From Halanaerobium hydrogeniformans (GTDB lineage Bacteria; Bacillota; Halanaerobiia; Halanaerobiales; Halanaerobiaceae), in the NCBI RefSeq assembly GCF_000166415.1, contig NC_014654.1, forward strand, positions 620,001 to 684,000: a stretch of DNA of 64,000 nt. The letters run 5' to 3'. Under the pieces are notes generated by a model. It worked only from the letters and a program-made list of their open reading frames with translations. It was not told where the DNA came from and did no database searches. The first letter of the stretch is position 1; each line of letters starts with the position of its first letter. Below are positions 19,842-28,905 of the stretch, in pieces. Both the position numbers and the translations under genes were made by a program.

Positions 19842-22568
19842 ATGGGAAAGCCAAAATCTGATTTTATAAAAAAGAAAAGAAAAAGAGAGCAGATAGATTT
19901 CCTCTCTATAACCTTAAATTCAATTGGTGATGGTGTTATAGTCACCGATAAAAAGGGAAAGATAATTAAGATAAATAAAGTTGCTCAAAATATAGCTAGA
20001 TTTAGTCAGAAAAAAGCAAAAAGAAGCCATATTAGTGAAGTATTTAAAATGATCAATTCTAAAACTGGTAAAATTATTAAGAATCCTCTTAAAAAAATTA
20101 TCAGAGAAGGTAAACATCTTAACCTGGCAAATGATATAAAATTAATTACTAAAACTAAGCAGGAAGATTACATTGTAGATATTGCTGCTAATATTAAAGA
20201 TGAAGCAGGAGAAATTTGCGGGATTGTTTTTGTTTTAAGAAATGTAAAAGAAAAATGTAAAATGAGACAAGAAATAAAGAATAAATCAGAGCTTTTTACT
20301 AATGCAGTTGAAGAATCTCCATTCTCGATAATGCTTCACAATGATAATGGTGAGGTTTTAAAAGTCAATCAAACCTGGCAGGAGTTAACTGGTTATTCTG
20401 AAGCTGAATTACCTACAATTGATAAATGGCTGGAAAAGGCATATGGGAAAAATTTAGATAACAAAGATTTAAAAGAAGTTTATAATAATATCAAAAACGT
20501 AAGTAGTGGAGAATTTAAAATAAGCACTAAGAAGAATGAGCAAATAATCTGGGATATAAAAAATGCATATCTTGGCTTGGATGAAGATGACAATAAGTTA
20601 TTTATCTCAATGGCAGTAGATGTAACAGAAAAAAAACAGCTGGATAAGAAAATAGAAATTTTCAATCGTATTTATCAAAGCTTGAGTTCAATTAACCAAT
20701 TAATCGTAAATGAGAATTCTTTAGATCGTTTGCTCAAAAAAGCTGTTCAGATTATGACAAATGTAGCTAAGTATGATACTGCCTGGATTGCAGAGTTGTC
20801 AGATAATAAAGAGTTATTAAATGTAAAAGCTTTGGCTGGCTATCAATGCAGCTTTTTGAATGAGAGAAAAGTTAAGCTTAATTATGGAAAAGATGATTTA
20901 AATATTTATAAAAATGCAATTTTAAAGGAAGAAGCTGTTATTATAGATGTTGATACAGAAAAAGAACTAAAAGGTAAAAACTGTGGTTCAACAGGTATTT
21001 TTGTTTTAAAAGTATTTGATAAAATCTGGGGACTTTTGGTTTTTTGTTCACAAGAAGAAAACCGTTTTGATGATAAAGAATATGCTCTATTAGAAGAGTT
21101 GACAACAGATATTTCATTTGGAATAGAAAAAATAATTTCAAATAGTAAACAAAAGGAATATGAGGCTAAGCTGACAAAAAGTGAAAAAGAATATAGACAG
21201 TTAGTGCAAGAATCACCAATTGGGATCTATAAAACAAATTTCAGCGGTAAAGTTTTATTTATTAACTCTGCAATAGTTAATATGCTGGGATTTAATAATG
21301 CTGAAGATCTTTATGTTCATTATAAAGATGATTTAAAAAATAATTTTTATGTTAATCCCAATAAACGCAGAGAATTTCTAAATAGGCTGCAGCAGAATGG
21401 TGTGATAAAAGGTTTTGTGTGTCAAGTTTATGATAAAAATAATAATATAAAATGGATAGAAAACAATGCGAGAATCAGCTCCGAAAAGCAGGAGGGAAGT
21501 ACTGTTATTGAGGGTTTTATTTCCGATATTACAGAACGAAAAAAACGTCAAGAAAAAATAGCCTATCTTAGTTTACACGATGATTTAACAGGACTTTATA
21601 ATAGAAGCTATTTAGAAGATATGATGAAAAGAATTGACACCAAAAGGAACTTGCCGATCAGTATAATAATGGTTGATATCAATAATTTCAAAATAATAAA
21701 TGATACATATAGTCATTCTAAAGGTGATGAATTATTAAAGAAAACTGCTGAATTATTGAACGATCTTTGTAGACAGGAAGATGTTGTTGCCAGGTGGGGT
21801 GGAGATGAGTTCGTTATTTTACTTCCAGATACTAGTTTAGAACAGAGCGAAACAATAATTGAAAGAATTAATGTTAAATCAACTTTTGTTTACAAAGATA
21901 TTCCAATATCTTTAGCTCTTGGAGCAGCTACAAAAACTGAAGATGAGGAGGACCTTATTGAATTATTAAACACAGCAGAAGATAGAATGTATACCAATAA
22001 ACTGGCCAAAAGATCAGGTGGTAGAAGCATGGTAGTTTCTAGTTTCTTAAATACATTGAAAGAAAAAAGCCATGAAACTGAAGAACATGTAAATAGAATG
22101 AGTATAATAGCTGAGAAGTTTGCAAAAAGGCTTAATCTTTCTAAAGAGAAAATTGATAGACTGGCTTTATTATCTCTTCTACATGATATCGGTAAAGTTT
22201 CTGTTCCAGAAAAAATACTAAATAAAGTAGAAAAATTAACTGATGAAGAATGGGAAATAATAAAGTCTCATCCTGAGGCAGGTTATAGGATTTTAGTTAG
22301 TATTCCTAAATTTTCACATATAGCAAAAGATGTATTATATCACCATGAGCGTTGGGACGGAAGTGGCTATCCTGAAGGACTAAAAGGTAAAAAAACCCCA
22401 CTACTTTCAAGAGTATTAACTATTATTGATTCTTATGATGTTATGGTTAGTGGTAGACCATATAAAAAAGCTATGAGCCAGAGCGAAGCCCTTGCAGAGA
22501 TTAAAAGATGTTCTGGAACTCAGTTTGATCCTGAACTAGCTCAAGAGTTTATAAAAATGTTAAGTTAA
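19842..22568 (+). CDS. PAS-PAS-GAF-PAS-GGDEF-HD-GYP bifunctional c-di-GMP enzyme
   Basis: A 908-residue cytoplasmic protein with sensory and catalytic modules in tandem: PAS (about 15-115), PAS (about 145-255), GAF (about 285-430), PAS (about 445-565), GGDEF (about 570-725) and HD-GYP (about 740-905). The GGDEF domain has DDLTGLYNR, the intact active site in RWGGDEF and inhibitory site RQED. The HD-GYP domain has LLHDIGKVSVP and HHERWDGSGYP. Both halves look catalytically competent, so it could make or break c-di-GMP according to signal. No membrane segments. ATG 19842 is chosen because GAGGAGG (19829-19835) lies 6 bp before it; upstream TTG 19818 has none. Confidence 0.9.
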   Translation: MGKPKSDFIKKKRKREQIDFLSITLNSIGDGVIVTDKKGKIIKINKVAQNIARFSQKKAKRSHISEVFKMINSKTGKIIKNPLKKIIREGKHLNLANDIKLITKTKQEDYIVDIAANIKDEAGEICGIVFVLRNVKEKCKMRQEIKNKSELFTNAVEESPFSIMLHNDNGEVLKVNQTWQELTGYSEAELPTIDKWLEKAYGKNLDNKDLKEVYNNIKNVSSGEFKISTKKNEQIIWDIKNAYLGLDEDDNKLFISMAVDVTEKKQLDKKIEIFNRIYQSLSSINQLIVNENSLDRLLKKAVQIMTNVAKYDTAWIAELSDNKELLNVKALAGYQCSFLNERKVKLNYGKDDLNIYKNAILKEEAVIIDVDTEKELKGKNCGSTGIFVLKVFDKIWGLLVFCSQEENRFDDKEYALLEELTTDISFGIEKIISNSKQKEYEAKLTKSEKEYRQLVQESPIGIYKTNFSGKVLFINSAIVNMLGFNNAEDLYVHYKDDLKNNFYVNPNKRREFLNRLQQNGVIKGFVCQVYDKNNNIKWIENNARISSEKQEGSTVIEGFISDITERKKRQEKIAYLSLHDDLTGLYNRSYLEDMMKRIDTKRNLPISIIMVDINNFKIINDTYSHSKGDELLKKTAELLNDLCRQEDVVARWGGDEFVILLPDTSLEQSETIIERINVKSTFVYKDIPISLALGAATKTEDEEDLIELLNTAEDRMYTNKLAKRSGGRSMVVSSFLNTLKEKSHETEEHVNRMSIIAEKFAKRLNLSKEKIDRLALLSLLHDIGKVSVPEKILNKVEKLTDEEWEIIKSHPEAGYRILVSIPKFSHIAKDVLYHHERWDGSGYPEGLKGKKTPLLSRVLTIIDSYDVMVSGRPYKKAMSQSEALAEIKRCSGTQFDPELAQEFIKMLS

Positions 22569-22619
22569 TATTTTCAAGACTATTTGACTTCTCTATGTTA
22601 GAAACTTAAGGGGGAAAAA

Positions 22620-22799
22620 ATGGGAAAAGTAATAGCTGTTATTATTATTTTGTTTGTTTTAATGGTGATTTTAACTTTATCTTCCTATATTTCAGCAGCA
22701 GACTTTGATAGTGCAGCAAGAATCAATCTTAGAGAGATAACTGAAGATGATTTTATTGTTATCTATCAAATTAATCCATTAGAAAAAGATAAATATTAA
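22620..22799 (+). pseudogene. N-terminal stub of an inverse-autotransporter-like gene
   Basis: A 59-codon ORF (AGGGGG upstream of the ATG) encoding a signal peptide followed by DFDSAARINLREITEDDFI. This matches the N-terminus of the 972-residue adhesin at 32674 (EFDRAARINLRGITGDDFI), after which homology stops and the frame closes. It is best read as the leftover 5' end of a paralogue, although a short secreted peptide cannot be excluded. Confidence 0.75.
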
Positions 22800-22835
22800 T
22801 CAAAATAAATAAAAAAGTATACATAATATTGGCAG

Positions 22836-22876
22836 AGCATGGGGGAGAATGTTATCTCTTCCATGCTTTTATTATT
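22836..22876 (+). terminator. Rho-independent terminator
   Basis: agcatgggggaga pairs with tctcttccatgct around a short loop, followed by TTTATTATTT. It follows the adhesin stub. Confidence 0.75.
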
Positions 22877-22972
22877 TAAAATACAATTTAGAAAAATAAT
22901 GTTTATAATTCAATAAGTATTAACAAAACAAAAATTTACAATTAAGATCCATTTTTTTATACAAAAGAATTA

Positions 22973-23090
22973 TTTTAGTGAAGGTGGACAATTACAGAAA
23001 AAGCAAATATTATACTTTCGTGTAATATCTAAAAGCGACTCAAATTGTTATAATTAACTATATATAATTTTATACTATATGAAAACTATG
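22973..23090 (+). repeat. Upstream-region repeat R1 (homologue of 32543-32660)
   Basis: About 115 bp closely resemble the region directly upstream of the adhesin gene at 32674. Shared blocks include tattatactttcg, gtaatatctaaaa, aattgttata and tatatataat. In the 32.6-kb copy this leads to the ribosome binding site of the adhesin; here homology ends near 23090 and an unrelated sequence follows, so R1 is an orphaned promoter/leader. The 22800-23193 interval otherwise has no gene. Confidence 0.8.
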
Positions 23091-23193
23091 TTTTTTAACA
23101 TATTGGATAGGGTTAAAATATTCTTGACTCAGCCATCCTGCAACTTTCTTCTGCCTGAATCACCCATATGTGGGCTTAAGAAGGTGTGAAAAC

Positions 23194-23520
23194 TTGTTAA
23201 TAGATATTGCCGAGCACTATTTATTATTTAGCAAGCTCCTTCCAAATCTTTTTTATGATTTGGTGGGAGAAGATGACCAGGGTAGCTATAAGTTAAAAAT
23301 AGTTAAAGATGGCTTTCCTGAAAGCTATTGCAACAATAATCTAGAGCTGGAGATTGCCAGAGAACAATGGCTTGAAGGCCTTGAAAATACAGACGAATAT
23401 AGTAAGGTCTTTAATGGTAAATGGTACTATTTTAAGTTCCCCAAAAACAGCAGTAATAAAATAAGCTCAATGTGGATTCCAGAAACTATAGTGTTAGAAG
23501 TCTTTAAAACCGAAAGTTAA
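23194..23520 (+). CDS. Hypothetical protein of about 108 residues
   Basis: I do not recognise this gene. The protein is soluble, acidic and without signal peptide; it starts IDIAEHYLLFSKLLPNLFYD and ends EVFKTES, with aromatic-rich segments (NGKWYYFKF). TTG 23194 is preferred because AAGAAGG at 23178-23184 lies 9 bp before it; a GTG at 23170 in the same frame has no ribosome binding site. It lies directly before a lipoprotein gene whose own start is unclear, suggesting either coupling or a junction formed by rearrangement downstream of R1. Confidence 0.5.
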   Translation: MLIDIAEHYLLFSKLLPNLFYDLVGEDDQGSYKLKIVKDGFPESYCNNNLELEIAREQWLEGLENTDEYSKVFNGKWYYFKFPKNSSNKISSMWIPETIVLEVFKTES

Positions 23521-24108
23521 GTTATTTTTTGTTTTTACTATTGGTGCTGTCTTTATTTGTCATAACAGCCTGCGGAAGTTCTTCGGGAAGTAGTGATGTT
23601 AGCAGTGGAGACTATATTGTTGCAGAGTTTGAGGTATTGGTGCTCGATTCAAACCAGGATCCTGTTGAAAACGCAGAGGTTTCTTTGGATCAAAAAACCC
23701 ATTCTACAAACAGTCAGGGTGTTGTAGTCTTTAACGACATACAATCTGGGAGCTATACATTAAACGCTCAGGCAAGCGACCATGAAGAGCACAACGAAAG
23801 TATTATTATTGGAGAAGATTATCAAGCTCATAAGGTAAATTTAATGCCGGTTTTAGATCCTATGGTGCTGGTGGAGTCTGGCACTACTTTACCTGATAAC
23901 GGGTCTGTAAGTGTTCACGAACATTTTTATCTGGGTAGATACAATGTTACACAGAAAGAATATGAAACTCTCATGAGTAAATATTATGATAGCGATGATT
24001 ATGTTTCAAACAACTCTCCCTTTTCAGACGAGCCAGACAGTTCTAATAGACCTGTTGAAAGCATAAGGTGGATCGATGCTGTAATGTATGCTGGATTGTC
24101 AATACTTT

Positions 24109-24906
24109 TTACAACAATTTTTTATCGAACATTAAATATCTATATTCAACAGGTGTTAGGTAATCTAACGACCCGTGGATTCTGTGGTTATTATACCAGT
24201 TAACATAGTCAAATAGCTCATATTCCAGCTCTTCAAAGCTGTTAAATATTCTGTCATAAGCAAATTCAGTCTTAACTACTTTAAAGGCTGCTTCTGCCAC
24301 TGCATTATCATATGGGCATCCTTTATTGCTTAAAGAACGCTCAATATCAAACCTGACTAAAATATCATCGATAGCTTTATTTTTGAATTCATTACCTCTA
24401 TCAGTATGTAAAATATTAATTTGATTTAGTGGTCTTTTAATACTTTTAAAAGCCTCAGTTACTAATTCGGCATTTTTCTTTTTACCTGCTGCATAACCAA
24501 CAAATTCACGGTTGAAGAGATCTATGATCAGACAGACATAGTTCCATTTTCCTTTTACATTAACATAGGTTAAATCACTGACAACAACGTCTAGAGCTTC
24601 TTCTTTGTTAAATTCTCTGTTTACAATATTAGCAATTTTATCTTCATTACAGCTTGGAGAATGAACTTTGTATTGTTTTTTAGTATAAGTAGAAACTAGA
24701 TTATATTTTTTCATTATTTTACCTATTCTTCGCTTGGACACCTGATAACCTTTTTTAGCTAATTCTCTTTTGATTTTTCTGGTTCCATAGTGATTTCTAC
24801 TTGCTTTGTAAATGGAAATCACTTCGCTTTCTAGTTCAACATCAACCTGTTTTTCTTTAGGGGTATAATAGATCATACCCCTTGATATATTGAGTGCTCT
24901 GCACAT
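24109..24906 (-). CDS. IS3-family OrfB, DDE transposase (copy A)
   Basis: Catalytic part, 265 residues from the ATG, with an HTH_21-like N-terminus (YGTRKIKRELAKKGYQVSKRRI) and an rve DDE core: Asp in VVSDLTYV, Asp in HTDRGNEF and Glu in DNAVAEAAFK, then the IS3-typical YNNHRIHGSLDYLTPVEY. The frame extends upstream of the ATG to the slippery site in orfA, so the main product is expected to be an OrfAB fusion of about 375 residues. It is intact and identical in sequence to the other two copies. Confidence 0.93.
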   Translation of the reverse strand: MCRALNISRGMIYYTPKEKQVDVELESEVISIYKASRNHYGTRKIKRELAKKGYQVSKRRIGKIMKKYNLVSTYTKKQYKVHSPSCNEDKIANIVNREFNKEEALDVVVSDLTYVNVKGKWNYVCLIIDLFNREFVGYAAGKKKNAELVTEAFKSIKRPLNQINILHTDRGNEFKNKAIDDILVRFDIERSLSNKGCPYDNAVAEAAFKVVKTEFAYDRIFNSFEELEYELFDYVNWYNNHRIHGSLDYLTPVEYRYLMFDKKLL

Positions 24907-24947
24907 GGCGCTAATACTGTATTTATCCCTGTTTGCCTTAATAACTG

Positions 24948-25235
24948 CTACTTTCGTCCCATTATCAGCGCCGCTTGCTTTAAAATATCATTCTCCATTT
25001 TTAACTGCTTGTTTTCTTTTTGTAATTTAATTAATTCTTTTTCTTTATCAGATCTATTATCTTTAGCGCTGAATGAACCTGAGTTATTATAGTCTTTTAT
25101 CCATTTATGAAGTGTGGACCTTGCCATTCCATATTCATTGAGTATTTCAGTTTGATTTTTACCATTATTGGCCAGAGCAACAACTTTTCTTTTGATTTCT
25201 TCAGGATATTTTGTAGGCATGATATTTTCCTCCAT
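24948..25235 (-). CDS. IS3-family OrfA (copy A)
   Basis: A 95-residue DNA-binding subunit: helix-turn-helix (KYPEEIKRKVVALANNGKN...YGMARSTLHKWIKDY) followed by a leucine-zipper coiled coil (EKELIKLQKENKQLKMEND). The identical protein is encoded by copies B and C. A T TTA AAG slippery heptamer at 24984-24978 lies near the 3' end, where a -1 shift would enter the OrfB frame and give the fused transposase. Confidence 0.93.
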   Translation of the reverse strand: MEENIMPTKYPEEIKRKVVALANNGKNQTEILNEYGMARSTLHKWIKDYNNSGSFSAKDNRSDKEKELIKLQKENKQLKMENDILKQAALIMGRK

Positions 25236-25777
25236 TTTAGTTTGTTATTATCTTATTATATCATGTCCGAGAAAAAACTGTTTAATTAATTATACCCGAT
25301 CCATGCCAACGCCTTAAGCCAGGAGGAAGGTTTTGATGTCTATTATAATATAGACCTGGAAGAAGAAACACTATCAAGAAACGAGAATGCTGACGGATAT
25401 CGACTTCCCACCTCACTAGAGCATGAATATGCCGCAAGAGGCGGAGCAGACGGCGATGCCACAGTCTATCCTGGTAGTGATAATATAGATAAAGTTGCCT
25501 GGTATAATGCTAATTCGAACAACGAAACTCATCGGGTTGGCTTAAAAGCCCCTAATGAATTAGGGTTGTTTGATATGGGAGGTAATGTAGCAGATTGGGT
25601 AGATGACGGGAGATCATTTGATGAACCAGTAACATATAGAGGTGGAGGCTATACTTCTGGTGCCACAAATATAGAGGTAGGAAGTACAACAAATGAGGTA
25701 GAAAATGTTCGTCTTGTACTCTCATACACAGGCTTTCGTTTAGCAAGACCGTCCCCAGTTTTATAAAAAGTTTTTAA

Positions 25778-25981
25778 GAATTTAATAGGGTTGATTTTAG
25801 TGTTAAACAAAGAGTAATTTTCTATCGGAGACTAAATTTATATTATGAGATTGATAGAGTTTTTGAAGATGGTGTAGAAACAGATACATCTCAACTTCCT
25901 TCCGAAATAAAAGACCTATTTTCAGGCGACATTGACCTAGATGGTTTTAAGATAACAGTAGGGCTGTCATATAGTTTTTAA
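25778..25981 (+). pseudogene. C-terminal remnant of an outer-membrane barrel protein
   Basis: An open frame without start codon that encodes amphipathic strands (DFSVKQRVIFYRRLNLYYEI, then GFKITVGLSYSF) and ends in Phe, the signature of a final barrel strand recognised by the outer-membrane assembly machinery. It begins just after the FGE pseudogene, so its upstream part has been lost. It is followed by a terminator. Confidence 0.6.
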
Positions 25982-26009
25982 CTTTAACAATATATAAATA
26001 TAACCTAAT

Positions 26010-26040
26010 AAGCTCAGGATTTCTCTGGGCTTATTTTTTT
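26010..26040 (+). terminator. Rho-independent terminator
   Basis: aagctcag pairs with ctgggctt (one G-U) around a 7-base loop, followed by ATTTTTTT. It closes the barrel remnant unit. Confidence 0.85.
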
Positions 26041-26823
26041 GTCTAAATACTGCTATCATTTAATAACTCAATCGGTGAATATTTTCCTATTAAATTTAAA
26101 ACAAAAACAATTTTCGATGAACATTAAATATTTGCAGGACTTTATTAGTTCAAAATATATATCTTCTGGATATGCAAATATTATAGTTGCTATCGATTAA
26201 AAGGGATAAGTTGACTCTTTCCCTATCTGTATCAAAATTTTTGGCTTCTATAGGCACTCTTTTAGGTAGATTGTTGCCTTCTATTGTTTGTGAATGATTA
26301 AATCACTAATAAAAGTATATCTCCTCATCTTATTCTGATATAGGAAGCAAAACCTGATTAATACTTATTAGTGATAGTTTGAATTTTTAAAAGAATAGCA
26401 AATCACAGGTTATTAACCAACATTAATATTTGTAGACTTTAATTTTAGAACAGCAGATTAATTTACTAATAATATAAGATAAATGTTTCTAAAACTGTTA
26501 CCAGCAGCAACCCAGCAGATTTTTCCTTCTATATAGAGCTCCCCTCCCCCTGTCAGGGTATCCCAGCAACAAGTATTTCTCAAATAAACTGCTAGTTGAG
26601 CAAGTAAATTAGCAAGAATTGAGCAGAAAAATTTAACACATTAAGACACCCTTAAACGATGCTATATAGGCTTTAGGAGGTCTCTATTGCTTATCATGTA
26701 ATATGCATAGTTTAAATAATCCTCTTTGCAGCCACCCTGAGAGCCTGTTATAACCAATTTAATGCCCAATACATTTAATCTATCTTTTTGCTAAGCATAT
26801 TTTTAAAGATATAATATAGCCTT
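26041..26823. other. Non-coding, AT-rich interval of about 780 bp
   Basis: No supportable gene, RNA or strong promoter was seen on either strand. It separates the barrel remnant terminator from the 3' end of the flagellin pseudogene, and short unrelated open frames only are present. Confidence 0.6.
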
Positions 26824-28506
26824 TTAATTTATTAATTGCATTATCCCTTGAGGAATTTGATTTGCTTGAGCTAATATAGCTGTTCCAGCCTGAGATAGTA
26901 TCTGCTGTTTACTCATTGAAACCATTTCTTTTGCTATATCTGCATCTTCAATTAATTCCACATTAAAATGCTCTCCTGGATTAGGACCTATCTGTAAAGT
27001 AAGCGAAGTATCTTCTATTTCTTTAAGTTCTTCAGGATCAGGTTCTATTGGATCTTGGTCCTCAGGTGGGTCAGGATCTACTGGATCTGAATCATCAATT
27101 GGCTCATAACCTTCTTGAGAAATTTTAATTACATCAGAATACCGACTAGTTATATATAAATTTCCTTCATTGTCAATATCTATATCCGATATATCAAAAC
27201 TTAATTCATGTTCCCATAACAATTCACCGCCTGAATCATATTTGTACAATGTATCATTATCTGATTCACTAGTATAAATATTGCCTCTATCATCAACTAG
27301 TAATCCTCTAAATGATGAATCTGATGTTGTTTCTATATTCCAAATTTTATTACCATCTGAATCATACATATATAAATTTTTATTTTCATTTATTGCATAA
27401 ACATTTCCATCATTATCAACTTCCACTTCATTAAAATTAATATATTCTTCATCGCCCCCAAATTCTATAGACCATTCTTTTTCTCCCTCAGAATTTAACT
27501 TAATTAGACCTTTTCCTTCAACAACTGCATACAATTAATTGTTTTCATCGCTTACAATATCAAGAGTACCTATAGCTTCACTAGGTAAAGAATATCTCCA
27601 TATCTCATCGCCAGAAGAATTTTTTTTTCTAATTGTATCATAATTTCCTGGACCAGCTCTGCTTCCAGTTATAATATTATTATTATTATCAATGGCTAAT
27701 CCTTTTACATGGTCATAATGGTCATTAAAAACCCATAAAGTATTCTGATCAGGATCTAGCTTTTTTACAGTTTCATCATTACTAGTTATAACAATATTAT
27801 CATTTAAAGAAATTTCGATTTCATTTATCATGGCATTATCAGCTGCTTTAAAATTAAAAATTTCATCACCATTACTATTAAGCTTTATAATAGTGCCATC
27901 ATAATAACCAACATAACTATTTCCTTCTGAATCCACTGAGATTGCATTAGTCCATTGTCCATATTCATTATAAACCCATTCTCCAACAGGTTCTACTTTT
28001 TGGGATTCCTCAGTACCTTGAGTTTCTTCAGTACTTCCAGTCTCATCCGTGCCATTTACAGAATCCACCTCAGTTACTGACTCGATTTTAACATTCAACA
28101 GCTTTTGCGTATTAAACTCAGTATTATTAGCAATATCATCGATACTATTTTTCATTTCATCAAACTCATTCTGCATAGCTTTTCTATCATTTTCTGTGTA
28201 TGTATCGTTAGCAGCCTGTAGGGCAAGTTCTCTCATTCTCTGCAGAGGCGGATCTTGGATTTCAGCTAACCCACCTTCAGCAGTTTGCAGCAAAGAAATA
28301 CCGTCCTGAACATTTCTTTGCGCTTGAGCGGTACCTCTAACTTGACCATTCATTTTTTGAGAAATAGCTAGACCAGCTGCATCGTCTGCAGCCTTATTGA
28401 TTCTTTTGCCAGAAGATAATCTTTCTAAAGAAGATCTTAGATTCTTTTGAAATTTATTAACTTTATTATATGTATTTAAAGCTGTAGCATTTGTGTTAAT
28501 TATCAA
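26824..28506 (-). pseudogene. Flagellin with a seven-repeat propeller-like insert, interrupted by TAA
   Basis: Minus-strand flagellin of 560 codons. The N-terminus (IINTNATALNTYNKV, LSSGKRINKAADDAAGLAIS, LQRMRELALQAANDTYT) is a normal D0/D1. The variable domain (about codons 175-469) consists of seven repeats of about 40 residues with pattern D-x-x-GN-x-Y ... K-x-x-x-x-G-x-x-x-W, for example VDSEGNSYVGYYDGTIIKLN and VDNDGNVYAINENKNLYMYD, as in NHL/PQQ-type beta-propellers. A proline/acidic linker follows, then LTLQIGPNPGEHF and the D0 end KEMVSMSKQQILSQAGTAIL. Codon 324 (27537-27535), in the fourth repeat, is TAA, with the frame open on both sides. The long C-terminal D1 helix that normally precedes EDADIAKEM is also missing. 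TTG 28506 start follows AAGGTGGG. Confidence 0.87.
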
Positions 28507-28873
28507 CAAAATCCCACCTTAATAATTCTATGTATTTTGAGTTTATAGACTCATAATTTGCCCTTAAAATATTTACGATTTTATGTTTAATATTCAATAT
28601 ATATTATCATGCTATTTAAATAATTATTAAACAAGTACAACAGTGATTAAAAGTTCTAAGCTCTCTATAAATAGAACATACTTCAATTATTGGCAAGATA
28701 TGTCTAATTTAAAGTAATTTTAAAAAATAAATGGCAAAGTTTGTTCGGATTATTTTATTTGTTATATTTTCTTAGATATACAAATCAAGATATTCCATTA
28801 GGCGATTTGAAAAATTGGTTTTTGAATGAGCGATCCAGGTAATAGTTATAGAAAGGTTTAAGTCTTTCGAGCC

Positions 28874-28904
28874 CCCACCCCTAATTTAAGGGGTGTTTTT
28901 TTAT
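28874..28904 (+). terminator. Hairpin terminator immediately upstream of the group II intron
   Basis: cacccct pairs with aggggtg around aattta, followed by TTTTTTTAT. No plus-strand gene now precedes it. The intron begins two bases after the T-tract region. Confidence 0.8.
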
Positions 28905-28905
28905 G

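Larger units (their letters stand above)
24092..25303 (-). mobile_element. IS3-family element, copy A (1212 bp)
   Basis: Bounded by comparison with copies B and C: all share 1212 bp beginning TGGATCGGGTATAATT and ending in the complement of TGGATTGTCAATACTT, imperfect terminal inverted repeats with TG...CA ends. This copy lies in reverse orientation inside the FGE lipoprotein gene and is flanked by a TGC direct repeat (24089-24091 and 25304-25306), the hallmark of a simple insertion. Confidence 0.93.
23529..25766 (+). pseudogene. FGE-sulfatase-domain lipoprotein, disrupted by IS copy A
   Basis: The 5' part (23529-24091) encodes a hydrophobic leader with lipobox VITAC, a carboxypeptidase-regulatory-like beta-sandwich (PVENAEVSLDQ...GSYTLNAQA) and the beginning of a formylglycine-generating-enzyme (FGE-sulfatase) domain (YNVTQKEYETLMS, NRPVESIRWIDAVMYA). 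The 3' part (25304-25766) continues with SQEEGFDVYY, GYRLPTSLEHEYAARGG, ELGLFDMGGNVADWVDDG and TGFRLARPS. Deleting the 1212-bp IS and one copy of the TGC target duplication restores the frame as ...AVMYANALSQEEG. Such domains are common in surface lipoproteins without enzymatic role. The start is doubtful: TTG 23529 has no clear ribosome binding site and the leader lacks basic residues. Confidence 0.85.

Noticed and set aside
22973-23090. c-di-GMP or other riboswitch in the duplicated adhesin leader
   Set aside because: Despite several c-di-GMP enzymes in the window, the leader is too AT-rich and lacks the conserved GEMM core; it is reported only as a conserved upstream region.
24111-24203. 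Extension of the FGE lipoprotein frame into the IS
   Set aside because: The last residues of that open frame are read through the IS end on the opposite strand of the transposase gene, and homologous sequence recurs beside copy C; it is not part of the lipoprotein.
28510-28700. Sigma-28 promoter for the flagellin gene
   Set aside because: I searched for TAAA-N15-GCCGATAA upstream on the minus strand and found only partial AT-rich matches with wrong spacing.
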